64,000 nucleotides of DNA, taken from positions 1,240,001 through 1,304,000 of the forward strand of contig NZ_CP079737.1 of NCBI RefSeq assembly GCF_019916025.1. Reading direction: 5' to 3'. This DNA comes from Paraclostridium bifermentans. GTDB taxonomy: Bacteria; Bacillota; Clostridia; Peptostreptococcales; Peptostreptococcaceae. The position numbers were made by a program, and so were the translations under genes. Numbering within the stretch: position 1 is the stretch's first letter; each line of letters starts with the position of its first letter. Of the stretch, positions 20,107 to 29,063 are shown in pieces. The notes beneath the pieces are model-generated. The model searched no databases, was not told the origin of the DNA, and saw only the letters and a program-made list of their open reading frames with translations.

Positions 20107-20673
20107 ATGAAGAAGGTATTAGTTTTATTAGCAAATGGATTTGAAGAAATAGAGGCCTTAAGTGTAGTTAATGTATTAAGAAGAGCTCAAGTAATTTGTC
20201 ATATGGGAAGTCTTGGTACTGAATATGTAAAAGGTACTCATAAAATAGAAGTTAAATCAGATGTAAATATAAACGATATAAACATAAATGAGTATGATGG
20301 AGTTGTATTACCAGGAGGACTTCCAGGAGCATATAATCTAAGAGATAGTGAAAAAGTTAGAGAAATAGTACAAAAGTTTAATAATGATGGGAAAATTATA
20401 GCTGCTATATGTGCAGCTCCAGAAGCACTAGAAAGTTTTAATATATTGAATGGAAAAAAATGCACATCATATCCAGGATTTATAAAAGATAAGAGTAACC
20501 TAAACTATATAGAAAATCAAATAGTTGTAGAGGATGGAAATATAATAACTAGTAGAGGACCAGCAACAGCTATAGAATTTTCATTAGCAATACTGAAGAA
20601 ACTTGGATATAAAAAAAAATATGAAGAAATAAAAGAAGGTATGTTAGTAAACTTTTATAACGAATTCAAATAA
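20107..20673 (+). CDS. DJ-1/PfpI-family protein
   Basis: A 188-residue protein of the DJ-1 group. The reactive cysteine is C102 in AAICAAPEAL, and the supporting glutamate is E14 or its neighbour in GFEEIEAL, the usual pairing. Proposed roles in the family include glyoxalase/deglycase and oxidative-stress functions. It ends the cinA run and is followed by a strong terminator. Confidence 0.92.
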   Translation: MKKVLVLLANGFEEIEALSVVNVLRRAQVICHMGSLGTEYVKGTHKIEVKSDVNINDININEYDGVVLPGGLPGAYNLRDSEKVREIVQKFNNDGKIIAAICAAPEALESFNILNGKKCTSYPGFIKDKSNLNYIENQIVVEDGNIITSRGPATAIEFSLAILKKLGYKKKYEEIKEGMLVNFYNEFK

Positions 20674-20695
20674 AAATTATTAATTAAAAATCATT

Positions 20696-20740
20696 AAATG
20701 ATAAATATATAAGCTCAGCTTATATATTTATCATTTTTTT
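20696..20740. terminator. Bidirectional terminator, 20-bp perfect inverted repeat
   Basis: Arms 20696-20715 and 20717-20736 are perfect complements, followed by T20737-20740. It separates the convergent DJ-1 and sigma-54 activator genes. Confidence 0.85.
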
Positions 20741-20744
20741 ATAT

Positions 20745-22085
20745 TTATAAATATTTTCGTATAAGTCTACTTGCTTTAGATTGAGATATGTTTAATGCTT
20801 TAGCTAATTTATATGAACTTGGATTGTTTTTATAGTATTTACAAATTAAAAGCTTCTCATAATTTTCCATTAAATTATCTAATGAATTATTTTCTTCATA
20901 TTTTACAAAGTCTACGTGGTGAAGGACTGATTTTGGTAAGTGGTGTAATTCAATGTAGTCTGAGCTTGAAGTAACTAAAATATTTTGAATTATATTTTCA
21001 AGTTCTCTCATATTTCCAGGGTAATTGTAGTTCAAAAGTACGTTTATAACTTCTGTAGACATATTTTTATCTAGATTGAAAATGTTTGAGTATTTTTTGA
21101 AAAAGTGAAAAATAAGCTCTAATAAATCTTCTTTACGATCTCGAAGAGGTGGAATTTTTAGTTCTACCACGTTTATTCTATAATATAAATCCTCTCTAAA
21201 TTTTTTTTGATTTATAGAATTTATTAAATCAACATTAGTTGCAGAAATAAATCGTATGTCTACTTTTTTAGTTTTTACTCCTCCAACTGAAGTAAATGTT
21301 TTATCTTGAATAAGTTGTAAAAACTTTGATTGAAGTTCTTTGGGTATATCTCCAATTTCATCAAGAAATAAAGTACCTTCATTTGCTAGCTCAACTAGTC
21401 CTATTTTCCCCTTTGAATTAGCCCCAGTAAATGCACCACCTTCGTAACCGAATAATTCAGATTCAAGAAGATTTGGAGAAATAGTTGAACAATTTATTGT
21501 TATAAATGGTTTTCCAGCTCTTTTACTATTTAAATGTATGTGTTTAGCAAGGGTAGTTTTACCACATCCTGATTCACCAAGTAATAAAACATTTACATTT
21601 GTTTTAGCAACATTTTTTGCTATTTCTAAAATTGATTTCATACTGGAGCCTTTTATAGTAGTATCATTATAAATTAATGACTGAGATTTATTAAATGAAC
21701 TTATTGTATTTTCATATAATTTTATTTTTTCTTTTATACTATTTAATTCGCTTATATCCCTAGAATTTTCTACTATAAATTCTATATCACCATTTTCATC
21801 AAAAACAGGTGTAGCGGTTATTATAAGTGTTTTTCCAGTTATAGTTTTCTGTTCCATAGAAACTTTTTTCTTGTGTTTAACAACAGCAGGAATAGGTGTT
21901 TGATTAGAGTATCCAGCTTCATTTAAGAACATTGCTGTTTTTCCTATCATATCCTCTCTATCTATACCGTAGTTAGATTCAAATGCTTTATTACAATAAA
22001 TCATATACCCATCTCTATCACATACAAAAATTTCATCATGAGAAGATTCTACTATTCTTTCAAAAAAATCTTTAGTGTATTGCAT
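20745..22085 (-). CDS. Sigma-54-dependent transcriptional activator with PAS sensor
   Basis: A 446-residue enhancer-binding protein. Residues 1-115 are a PAS domain (IVESSHDEIFVCDRDGYMIY). The AAA+ domain has Walker A GESGCGKT (170-177), the sigma-54 contact loop GAFTGA (217-222), Walker B LFLDEI (239-244) and a sensor segment RINVVELKIPPLRDRKEDL. The last 40 residues form a Fis-like helix-turn-helix (YKLAKALNISQSKASRLIRKYL). The divergent EamA transporter has a perfect sigma-54 promoter and three palindromic sites, making it the evident target. The PAS ligand is unknown. Confidence 0.95.
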   Translation of the reverse strand: MQYTKDFFERIVESSHDEIFVCDRDGYMIYCNKAFESNYGIDREDMIGKTAMFLNEAGYSNQTPIPAVVKHKKKVSMEQKTITGKTLIITATPVFDENGDIEFIVENSRDISELNSIKEKIKLYENTISSFNKSQSLIYNDTTIKGSSMKSILEIAKNVAKTNVNVLLLGESGCGKTTLAKHIHLNSKRAGKPFITINCSTISPNLLESELFGYEGGAFTGANSKGKIGLVELANEGTLFLDEIGDIPKELQSKFLQLIQDKTFTSVGGVKTKKVDIRFISATNVDLINSINQKKFREDLYYRINVVELKIPPLRDRKEDLLELIFHFFKKYSNIFNLDKNMSTEVINVLLNYNYPGNMRELENIIQNILVTSSSDYIELHHLPKSVLHHVDFVKYEENNSLDNLMENYEKLLICKYYKNNPSSYKLAKALNISQSKASRLIRKYL

Positions 22086-22137
22086 TAATATATCCCCCGA
22101 AATAATAAATTATAAACTATGTATTTAAAACTCCTTA

Positions 22138-22166
22138 ATTATAGTATATATATAAGTCAAAATCAA
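22138..22166 (-). promoter_or_regulatory. Sigma-A-type promoter of the sigma-54 activator gene
   Basis: On the minus strand, TTGATT (22166-22161) is followed after 17 bases by TATAAT (22143-22138). The -35 box lies inside the first palindromic site (22152-22171), so the activator could repress its own gene when bound there. Confidence 0.7.
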
Positions 22167-22171
22167 CTTAT
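22152..22171. promoter_or_regulatory. Upstream activating site 1 (20-bp palindrome)
   Basis: ATAAGTCAAAATCAACTTAT, one of three related copies of the palindrome ATAAGTCAAAtTTGACTTAT. Its centre lies about 157 bases before the -24 GG of the transporter promoter. It overlaps the -35 box of the activator gene. Confidence 0.7.
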
Positions 22172-22202
22172 TATAAATGAATACTTAATGGATTTTAATA
22201 AT

Positions 22203-22222
22203 ATAAGTCTATTTTGACTTAT
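22203..22222. promoter_or_regulatory. Upstream activating site 2 (20-bp palindrome)
   Basis: ATAAGTCTATTTTGACTTAT, 51 bases after site 1, close to five helical turns. The right half TTTGACTTAT is identical to that of site 3. Confidence 0.72.
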
Positions 22223-22235
22223 ATAAAAAGCAGAA

Positions 22236-22255
22236 ATAAGTTTAATTTGACTTAT
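22236..22255. promoter_or_regulatory. Upstream activating site 3 (20-bp palindrome)
   Basis: ATAAGTTTAATTTGACTTAT, 33 bases after site 2, close to three helical turns. It is the nearest copy to the -24/-12 promoter, with its end about 60 bases before the GG. Confidence 0.72.
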
Positions 22256-22314
22256 ATGCAATAAGAAAATGTTTCCAAAGCAAGTGATTTCAATTAGAAA
22301 AAGCTTGGAATGAT

Positions 22315-22331
22315 TTGGCATAGAAATTGCT
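22315..22331 (+). promoter_or_regulatory. Sigma-54 (-24/-12) promoter of the EamA transporter
   Basis: TTGGCATAGAAATTGCT matches the consensus TGGCAC-N5-TTGCW with one change (T for C). The invariant GG (22317-22318) and GC (22329-22330) are exactly ten bases apart. The start of transcription would be near 22342, about 33 bases before the ATG. Confidence 0.88.
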
Positions 22332-22374
22332 AAAATAAATAATCGTAATAGTAGTATAGATAGGAGGTTTTTTT

Positions 22375-23322
22375 ATGGAACAGAGAAGTAAAGGGTATAT
22401 ATTTGTTGTAACAGCAGGAGTTTTATGGGCTACTATTGGATTATTTGCAAATTCATTATTAAACCTAGGGCTAACTCCAGAACAAGTTGCATTTTTAAGA
22501 TTATTTTTAGGGTTTTTGATATTATTTATTTATAGTTGTGTAAAAATGCCAAATGCACTTAAGATAAACAGAAAAGGATTAATGTATTGTATTCTTGTAG
22601 GTATAATAAGCCAGGCTGGGTTTAATATATGCTATTTTAATGCTATAGATTCTATTGGAGTTTCGGCATCTGCAGTACTTTTATACACATCTCCATTGTT
22701 TTTAGCAATGCTATCAATGGCAATTTTTAAAGAAAGACTTAATAAGTCTAAAGTTATGTCACTATGTATTTGTTTTTGTGGATCAATACTAGCAGTAACA
22801 GGAGGCAGTTTAGATTTAGGTCAACTTAGTACACAAGGCATTTTACTAGGTATAATGTCAGCTATAACATATGCATGTATGTCAATAATAAGTAAAGGTG
22901 CATTAAAAGAATGTGAAGGGATAACTTTGTTGATATATGGATTTCTAATCGGGTCTATATTAATGATACCTTTAGCCAATCCTATACAAATTATTTCATA
23001 TGCAAATAATATAGGGACTGTGTTTACTATATTAGGATTAGGGATAATACCTGCAGCCGGTGCATATATATTTTATTTAAATGGAATTTCAACAGGTATT
23101 GATTTATCAATAGCTGGAATATTAGCATCTGCAGAGCTTATAGTATCTGTAATAATAGGTTGGACATTGCTTGGAGAAAACTTTTCTATAGTGAAAGCTA
23201 TAGGGGTTTTATTTATGGTTGTTTCTGCGATTATATCAATTAAAAAACCTAACGATAAATTTGAAGAAGATAATGATAATATTAGCTCAGGAAATAAAAT
23301 AAAACTTCATACAGCAAATTAA
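22375..23322 (+). CDS. EamA/DMT-superfamily transporter under sigma-54 control
   Basis: A 315-residue membrane protein with about ten helices and two EamA repeats: GYIFVVTAGVLWATIGLFAN at the start, ASAVLLYTSPLFLAMLSM at the end of the first repeat, GILLGIMSAITYACMSIIS opening the second, and ASAELIVSVIIGWTLLGENF near the end. The family exports or imports amino acids, nucleosides and metabolites. The C-terminal 25 residues are charged and cytoplasmic. Expression should need the divergent sigma-54 activator, suggesting a role in amino-acid or nitrogen metabolism; the substrate is unknown. Confidence 0.9.
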   Translation: MEQRSKGYIFVVTAGVLWATIGLFANSLLNLGLTPEQVAFLRLFLGFLILFIYSCVKMPNALKINRKGLMYCILVGIISQAGFNICYFNAIDSIGVSASAVLLYTSPLFLAMLSMAIFKERLNKSKVMSLCICFCGSILAVTGGSLDLGQLSTQGILLGIMSAITYACMSIISKGALKECEGITLLIYGFLIGSILMIPLANPIQIISYANNIGTVFTILGLGIIPAAGAYIFYLNGISTGIDLSIAGILASAELIVSVIIGWTLLGENFSIVKAIGVLFMVVSAIISIKKPNDKFEEDNDNISSGNKIKLHTAN

Positions 23323-23372
23323 CTGTAATAAAAAATAAGCTATCTAATTAGATAGCTTATTTTTTATTACAG
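23323..23372. terminator. Bidirectional terminator, 50-bp perfect palindrome
   Basis: Bases 23323-23347 and 23348-23372 are exact reverse complements, with A- and T-runs within the arms. It starts at the EamA gene end and contains the stop codon of the convergent radical SAM gene. Confidence 0.9.
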
Positions 23373-24310
23373 TATTTAATTCCTTGATACGAATTTCTTT
23401 CTCTCATAGTATCATCTATAGCATTTAGAACTTCCCACTTTTTAAGACTCCACATAGGACCTACTATTTCATCTCTTTTACCGTCTCCAGTAAGTCTATG
23501 AACTACCATTTCAGGAGGAATAATTTCTAATTGGTCACACACTAAGTTTATATAATCATCTTTCTCCATTAAGTTAAACATACCTTTTTTTAACATGTTT
23601 TCCATAGGTGTTTCTTTTAAAACATGAAGTAAGTGTATCTTTATTCCATGAACACCAAGATCAGCAACTGCTTTAGCTGTTTCCATCATCATATTATAGT
23701 CTTCTCCAGGTAATCCATTTATGATATGAACAACTGTTTTTATATTATGTTTTTTTAACTTTTCAACACCTTCTAAAAACGTATTATAATCATGACCTCT
23801 ATTTATAATTTTAGATGTTTCATCATGAATCGTTTGAAGTCCTAGTTCAACCCATAAGTTTGTTTTTTTATTAAGCTCAGATAAATATTCTAAAACATCG
23901 TCTGGTAAACAATCTGGTCTAGTAGAAATTGAAAGTCCTATTACATCATCTAAATTTAATATAGTTTCATATTTTTCTTTTAATACACTTACTGGAGCAT
24001 GAGTGTTAGTAAAAGCTTGGAAATATCCAATGTATTTTGCGTTATGCCATTTTTTATGCATCATTTCTTTTATATCTTCAAACTGCTTTATTAAATTATC
24101 GTTAGGATTTCCTGCAAAATCTCCAGAACCTTGTTTACTACAGTAAGTACATCCACCATAGGCAACAGTTCCATCTATATTTGGGCAAGAAAAACCTGCA
24201 TTTATAGATACCTTAAAAACTTTTTCTCCAAAATTGCTTCTAAGGTAATAATTCCATGTATGATACCTTTTATTATCAAAGGCATATTTAAAATTTGTCA
24301 AATTAATCAC
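23357..24310 (-). CDS. TIGR01212/YhcC-type radical SAM protein
   Basis: A 317-residue radical SAM enzyme. The iron-sulfur ligands are C42, C54 and C57 in the spaced motif CPNIDGTVAYGGCTYC, the unusual CX11CX2C form of the YhcC group rather than CX3CX2C. The rest of the barrel contains GYFQAFTNTHAP, STRPDCLPDDVLEYL and WVELGLQT. The reaction is not established for most members. It appears to be a single gene. Confidence 0.9.
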   Translation of the reverse strand: MINLTNFKYAFDNKRYHTWNYYLRSNFGEKVFKVSINAGFSCPNIDGTVAYGGCTYCSKQGSGDFAGNPNDNLIKQFEDIKEMMHKKWHNAKYIGYFQAFTNTHAPVSVLKEKYETILNLDDVIGLSISTRPDCLPDDVLEYLSELNKKTNLWVELGLQTIHDETSKIINRGHDYNTFLEGVEKLKKHNIKTVVHIINGLPGEDYNMMMETAKAVADLGVHGIKIHLLHVLKETPMENMLKKGMFNLMEKDDYINLVCDQLEIIPPEMVVHRLTGDGKRDEIVGPMWSLKKWEVLNAIDDTMRERNSYQGIKYCNKK

Positions 24311-24387
24311 CTTTTCTTTGTTTGTATTAAATTTACTTATACAATATTAACATAAAAAACAATCTTATACAAACTAAGGATTAATTT

Positions 24388-24434
24388 AACTATAAAAAAT
24401 AGTACCTTAATTTAAGGTACTATTTTTTATAGTT
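24388..24434 (-). terminator. Terminator of the minus-strand membrane gene
   Basis: Arms 24388-24410 and 24412-24434 are perfect 23-bp complements around one base. On the minus strand the gene at 24427-24969 ends inside it. It may also stop plus-strand transcription. Confidence 0.85.
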
Positions 24435-24969
24435 TTTTTAACTTATTTCCAGTTGATAAAAGTTGGAACCCGATTAAAACGAAAATTAAAGATAAAAATG
24501 TAGCTATAAATCCTGATAAGAATAAAGGTGAAAGGATTAGTATTAATCCACATATTAATAAAAAACCATTAAAACCATTAAACTTTATATAAGGATTTTT
24601 TCTGCTATTAAAAAAAGCAATAATTTGCGTTACTAAAAGATATGCACCAAGTATAGATGAAAAGAATCCCTGTATTTGTTGAGGAAAAATAAAAAATAAT
24701 AGCGCAACAACTATAAGAATAATTTCTCTGTTTTTATAAGGCTTTAGAGTTTCTTTAGACTCGTATCTTTTAAGTTCGTTTATAGTTTTTAGATTTAAGT
24801 ATGCTAAAAACAAACAAACTGCTCCTAAGCCAAATGATAATACTTTAATGCCTAAATTTTTAAATAAAAGGGAAAGAGTTCCAATAAGTAAAAGTAAAAT
24901 CCCCATTATTATAAAATTATTTGCATTTTCTTTTTGATTAAAATTATTAAAGTTAAAATTTATATTCAT
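24427..24969 (-). CDS. Six-helix membrane protein, DUF308/HdeD-like
   Basis: 180 residues with an Asn/Phe-rich N terminus (about 16 residues) and about six membrane helices in three pairs, with a charged cytoplasmic loop at residues 60-85. The pattern of short hydrophobic pairs resembles the DUF308/HdeD family, but the match is by architecture only. It has its own terminator and a GAGGTGAT ribosome site. Function unknown. Confidence 0.7.
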   Translation of the reverse strand: MNINFNFNNFNQKENANNFIIMGILLLLIGTLSLLFKNLGIKVLSFGLGAVCLFLAYLNLKTINELKRYESKETLKPYKNREIILIVVALLFFIFPQQIQGFFSSILGAYLLVTQIIAFFNSRKNPYIKFNGFNGFLLICGLILILSPLFLSGFIATFLSLIFVLIGFQLLSTGNKLKKL

Positions 24970-25108
24970 TTATATCACCTCTTTAAATCATTAAAAAAAT
25001 TATAACAAAAAAAAAGTAACTATAAAATACTTTCTTTTAAATTTCTATTTAAAGTAATTTTAAAAATGCTTGTATCATAAGATTTTATTATGTAAAGGAG
25101 TGAGCCAA

Positions 25109-25537
25109 TTGATAAAATTAGTATCTATAATATTTGCAATACTAGCAGGAGGATCCACAGCTCTAGAGGCTTTTATAAATGGAGAGTTAGGAAAAAGTAC
25201 ATCAGCAGTTACAGCAACTTTTATAAGTTTAGTAGTAGGTTCAGTATTTTTTTTAATAAACATGATTTTAACTGGGGAAATTAAAACTTTTTTAGCAACA
25301 GAGTCTATAAGTCCTAAATTACTACTTGGGGGTATATTTGGAGGATGTATAATTTATTTTACAGTTAAGGCAATGGATGGAATAGGGCTTTCAAGCACAT
25401 TAACTATAATAGTAGTTTCACAAATTTTGATAGGTTTTTTTATAGATGTGGTTGTGCTTAAAGAGCAAACTATGTATTTATATAAATATGTAGGTGCAAT
25501 TTTACTATTTATAGGAACATTTTTCATAGTTAGTTAA
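25109..25537 (+). CDS. DMT-family small transporter (YdcZ/DUF606 type)
   Basis: 142 residues with about five membrane helices. It begins with TTG at 25109: AAAGGAG (25094-25100) is eight bases upstream, whereas the earlier ATG at 25070 has no ribosome site. Segments AGGSTALEAFINGELGKSTSA, GGIFGGCIIYFTVKAMDGIG and SQILIGFFIDVVVLK fit the YdcZ/DUF606 group, a half-size relative of EamA transporters that works as a dimer or pair. No partner half-gene is adjacent. Substrate unknown. Confidence 0.82.
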   Translation: MIKLVSIIFAILAGGSTALEAFINGELGKSTSAVTATFISLVVGSVFFLINMILTGEIKTFLATESISPKLLLGGIFGGCIIYFTVKAMDGIGLSSTLTIIVVSQILIGFFIDVVVLKEQTMYLYKYVGAILLFIGTFFIVS

Positions 25538-25623
25538 ATCTATTTAATTATTATACATATTTGGTAAATTAAATTTATGTGATAAAATTAATGTAAATAA
25601 AATACATTAGGAGAGATATAATA

Positions 25624-26271
25624 ATGAAAAATAAATTTGTTATGTCATTTAGCGGGGGAAAAGATAGCACACTGGCATTATATCGTATGATAAAAAAAGG
25701 TTATGAGCCAGTAGCTCTTTTGACAACTGTAAAAAAAGATGCTGATAAGTCATGGACACATGGAATAAATAAAAGGTTATTAAAACAAGTAAGTGAAAGC
25801 TTAGACATACCATTATTAGAAGTTGAATGCGATGTTTGTGAGTATGAAAAAGAGTTTGAAAATAGCTTAACAAAAGCAAAGGAACTTGGCGCAAGTATTT
25901 GTGTATTTGGAGATATAGATATAGAAGAACATAAAAATTGGGATGTGGAAAGATGTAAAAATTCAGGAATCGAAGCTAGTTTTCCATTATGGCAAGAAGA
26001 TAGAGAATCATTAGTTTATGAATTTATAGAAAGTGGATTTACAACTATAATAAAAACTGTAAATTTAGATTATTTAAATGAAAGTTTGCTAGGGAAAAAA
26101 CTTACAAAAAATGTTGTTCTTGAAATTAAAAATGCAGGAGCAGATGCTTGTGGTGAAAATGGAGAATATCATACGTTTGTAATAGATGGACCATTATTTA
26201 AAGAAAAAGTATCTTTTGAAAATAAAGGTATTGTAATTGAAAGAAATTATGGACATTTAAATATTGTATAG
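25624..26271 (+). CDS. Dph6-like ATP pyrophosphatase-domain protein
   Basis: A 215-residue N-type ATP pyrophosphatase. The PP-loop is SGGKDS (residues 10-15) and the C-terminal part has the conserved GADACGENGEYHTFVIDGPLF. The family is often labelled diphthine-ammonia ligase, but bacteria lack diphthamide, so its substrate here is unknown; adenylation and amidation of a small molecule or protein is a reasonable guess. A single gene with its own terminator. Confidence 0.88.
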   Translation: MKNKFVMSFSGGKDSTLALYRMIKKGYEPVALLTTVKKDADKSWTHGINKRLLKQVSESLDIPLLEVECDVCEYEKEFENSLTKAKELGASICVFGDIDIEEHKNWDVERCKNSGIEASFPLWQEDRESLVYEFIESGFTTIIKTVNLDYLNESLLGKKLTKNVVLEIKNAGADACGENGEYHTFVIDGPLFKEKVSFENKGIVIERNYGHLNIV

Positions 26272-26303
26272 AAAAAGCTATCTTAAAAAAGATGGCTTTT
26301 TTG
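26272..26303 (+). terminator. Intrinsic terminator of the Dph6-like gene
   Basis: AAAAAGCTATCTT pairs with AAGATGGCTTTTTT (one G-T pair) around a short A loop, directly after the stop codon. Confidence 0.8.
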
Positions 26304-26466
26304 CGCTACAAATCAAAAAATACACATATTAATGTGCATAAATTAAAAATTGAAGAGGTAAATATAGCTATGGGAATTATGTAAAATAGTAACCATTATA
26401 TTAACTTAAATTAAAGCAAATAATAATAAAAATAAATACTAAACTAATTTAAGAAGGTGACACTAA

Positions 26467-27468
26467 ATGCAATCATCTAAAGGAATTAAGTTTTTTATTT
26501 TTTTAATAATAAATATGCTAATAGTATTATTGCCAAATGATGTTTATTCAATGCAAAAAAATCAAAAAATACCTCAAGAAGTTATAATAGGGGGAGAATT
26601 ATTGCATATGGAATTAAGTACTGAAAAAGTAATGATATTTGGAATAGAAAAAAATTCCTGTATTAAAAATTATGATTTAATAGACTGTATAAGTGGAGAT
26701 TCAGTAAAAAGAATGTTTAATCAAAATGAAAAAAATATATTATCTAAACAAGATATAATAACTACTCTTATCTCTATGAAAGAAGATGAAAAAATAAACT
26801 TAAGTTTAATAAGAAAAAATAAAAAAATAAATGTAAGTATTGATAAAAAACAACTTAAACCAGAGTATTTAGTAGATAAAATTCCATATACAGCAACATT
26901 AACTTATATAAATCCACAAAATTTAAATTTTGGAGCAGTAGGTCATGATATTGAATTTAAAGGAAATGAAAAATTAATTACAAATAAAGGTGAAATATAT
27001 AAATCAAATTTATCGCGTATAAAAAAATCATCTAAAAAGTATGTAGGAAATATAAGTGGGGATAAAAGTGGAAATTTATTAGGAACAATTTCAAATATGG
27101 GAAGCTATTGTGTTAAAGGTAATGTGAATTCTCTACAAAATAACAATGAGAACAAAATATGCAAAATTGCAAATGAAAATGAAGTTAAATTAGGTCAAGC
27201 TTTTGTAGTTATGAAACACAATGAAAATGAAGCTAAGTATTATAAAATAAACGTTACAAAAATTAATAAAATAGATAAAGAAATAGAAAGTTTTGATTTT
27301 AAAGTAGAAGATGAAGAGTTAATAAAAAAATATGGAGGAATAACACAAGGAATGAGTGGATCTCCAATTATTCAAAATGATAAGTTAATAGGATCATTAT
27401 CATATGTAATGACTAAGGATACCTTAAATGGAAATGGAGTTTATATAAAAACAATGATGAAAGAATAA
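26467..27468 (+). CDS. SpoIVB-like serine peptidase (family S55), short form
   Basis: 333 residues with an N-terminal membrane anchor or signal (about residues 8-28), a reduced PDZ-like segment (about 60-130) and an S55 protease domain. Catalytic candidates are H160 in FGAVGHDI and S297 in GGITQGMSGSPIIQ. B. subtilis SpoIVB, which starts the pro-sigma-K checkpoint, has about 426 residues, so this is clearly shorter. It could be the sporulation signalling protease or a paralogue; the usual recN/spo0A neighbours of spoIVB are absent, favouring a paralogue. Confidence 0.8.
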   Translation: MQSSKGIKFFIFLIINMLIVLLPNDVYSMQKNQKIPQEVIIGGELLHMELSTEKVMIFGIEKNSCIKNYDLIDCISGDSVKRMFNQNEKNILSKQDIITTLISMKEDEKINLSLIRKNKKINVSIDKKQLKPEYLVDKIPYTATLTYINPQNLNFGAVGHDIEFKGNEKLITNKGEIYKSNLSRIKKSSKKYVGNISGDKSGNLLGTISNMGSYCVKGNVNSLQNNNENKICKIANENEVKLGQAFVVMKHNENEAKYYKINVTKINKIDKEIESFDFKVEDEELIKKYGGITQGMSGSPIIQNDKLIGSLSYVMTKDTLNGNGVYIKTMMKE

Positions 27469-27490
27469 TCTTTCATCATTGTTCTTTTTT
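27451..27490. terminator. Bidirectional terminator spanning the S55 gene stop
   Basis: Arms 27451-27464 and 27469-27482 are perfect 14-bp complements; the loop is the end of the S55 reading frame. TCTTTTTT follows. The convergent PHP-domain gene also ends here. Confidence 0.85.
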
Positions 27491-28879
27491 AAATTCAATC
27501 CAAATAGGTGCTGTAACTGATATTTTATTATTATTTTGATATACTTTTACATAATAATAAGAATCTTTTAACGTAGAAAGTTTCAACTCAAGTTTAGCTA
27601 AGTTAGAACTGAAATTTTTATATGCAACTATTTTCCCGTTGTTAGAAATTACTTCGATTCTTTTAATTTTGTCCTTAAGATCATTATCGATTACGCTTAT
27701 ATTAAAATATAAATTGGATGTGTTTTTTATAGTAGAACCCATTACTTGATCGTTTATACTATAATCTATTTTTATATTTTTGTCTTGAGTAGCATATACT
27801 CTCATGTTTCTTAAAGAATCATAAAATGAATTTTCGTTTAAACCTGTACATAAAACAACTGTTCTGAATTCATTTGCAATTCCCCAATCAGTTCGATGAT
27901 TATCTTGATTAGATGCAGGAGCTAAATGCCAACCTAAATCTAAAGCTTTTTGATATTCATCAAAAGCTATTTTGTTTTTAGTTATATCACTTTTATATCC
28001 ATTACAAACTTCAATTAAAGAAATTACGCTATCTGCATCTTTATTGTATTTTAAATTATTAAATCTTCCAAATGTATCGCAGGGATGATTAAACTGAGCA
28101 ATTAAATCATCATATTTTGAAATTTCCTTGTAAAAGCTTTCTAAATTAGAGTAAAGAGAATCGTTTGTAGATATAAAGCCATTAGTATTAAACACATTTA
28201 TGTGGCCTATAGGATCTTTTTTATTTTTAAAAGGATAAGTCATTTCAAAACCTTTAAGAGCTAAAAATTTATCATTAGACGTATAATCATTTGATACATT
28301 AATTAAACTTGTCCATTTAGAGCTTAAACTTCCATCATCTAAAGTAACTTCTGTATCTTTATCCAACATATTTGAATGATCTGTTATTGCAAAAAAATCT
28401 AGTTTAGCTTTAAATTTAGAAGTATAGTAAGCATCTTCAAAACTACCATGGCCATCACTATTTGATGTATGAGCATGGATTAAACCATAATAATGGTTAT
28501 AATTTGGAGACCCTACATTAAAATACCATTCAGCTTTAGACTTATTTTTATTTACATCACTAACATAAACTTCTATTATTTGAGTGCCTCTTTTAAATTT
28601 ATTTTTAGGTTTATAAGAAATTGAATTATTTTCGATTTTGCAATCCTTAGTAACATCTTTATAATTAACCAAAAACTTAATACTTTTTAAATCTATATTA
28701 TTTTCATCTTGGAAATTAGCTCTTATAGTAGGTTTAGAAATAATGTATTGTTGTGCATTAACAGGAGAAACAATATCTATTTTAGGAGCTGTAGTATCTT
28801 TTAGATTTAAAGAATGTACATTTGAAGTTGAAAAAATAAATATAAAAAATAATATTAATATATATTTAAATTGTGTCAT
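27476..28879 (-). CDS. Secreted PHP-domain metallohydrolase (CehA/McbA-like)
   Basis: 467 residues with a signal peptide (MTQFKYILILFFIFIFSTSNVHS), a beta-sandwich N-terminal region (about 30-125) and a PHP domain beginning HYYGLIHAHTSNSDGHG near residue 130, then FFAITDHSNM. Later histidines appear in AQFNHPCDTFGRF and SNQDNHRTDWGI, giving a full metal site. A second beta domain follows (about 375-467). PHP enzymes are phosphoesterases; this exported form may act on extracellular phosphate esters or wall polymers. Substrate unknown. Confidence 0.83.
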   Translation of the reverse strand: MTQFKYILILFFIFIFSTSNVHSLNLKDTTAPKIDIVSPVNAQQYIISKPTIRANFQDENNIDLKSIKFLVNYKDVTKDCKIENNSISYKPKNKFKRGTQIIEVYVSDVNKNKSKAEWYFNVGSPNYNHYYGLIHAHTSNSDGHGSFEDAYYTSKFKAKLDFFAITDHSNMLDKDTEVTLDDGSLSSKWTSLINVSNDYTSNDKFLALKGFEMTYPFKNKKDPIGHINVFNTNGFISTNDSLYSNLESFYKEISKYDDLIAQFNHPCDTFGRFNNLKYNKDADSVISLIEVCNGYKSDITKNKIAFDEYQKALDLGWHLAPASNQDNHRTDWGIANEFRTVVLCTGLNENSFYDSLRNMRVYATQDKNIKIDYSINDQVMGSTIKNTSNLYFNISVIDNDLKDKIKRIEVISNNGKIVAYKNFSSNLAKLELKLSTLKDSYYYVKVYQNNNKISVTAPIWIEFKKEQ

Positions 28880-29063
28880 AATAATCAGTCCTTTAAATGT
28901 TATTTTAATTATATATTTATCAAATTCTATTTTTCAATTCATGTAAAATAATGCAAAAAATATATAATTTATAAATTGTTAAAGTATATAAAATATAAAA
29001 AATTAACACAATAATAATTAGTCGCTTTATTTATATCAATTTAATTACAAAGGAGGTTTTAAA

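Noticed and set aside
26320-26345. Small hairpin CACAT-ATTA-ATGTG after the Dph6-like terminator
   Set aside because: Only a five-base stem in AT-rich sequence; expected by chance and with no linked feature.
28743-28946. 67-residue plus-strand frame over the start of the PHP-domain gene
   Set aside because: It has no ribosome site and overlaps the signal-peptide region of a clear gene on the other strand.
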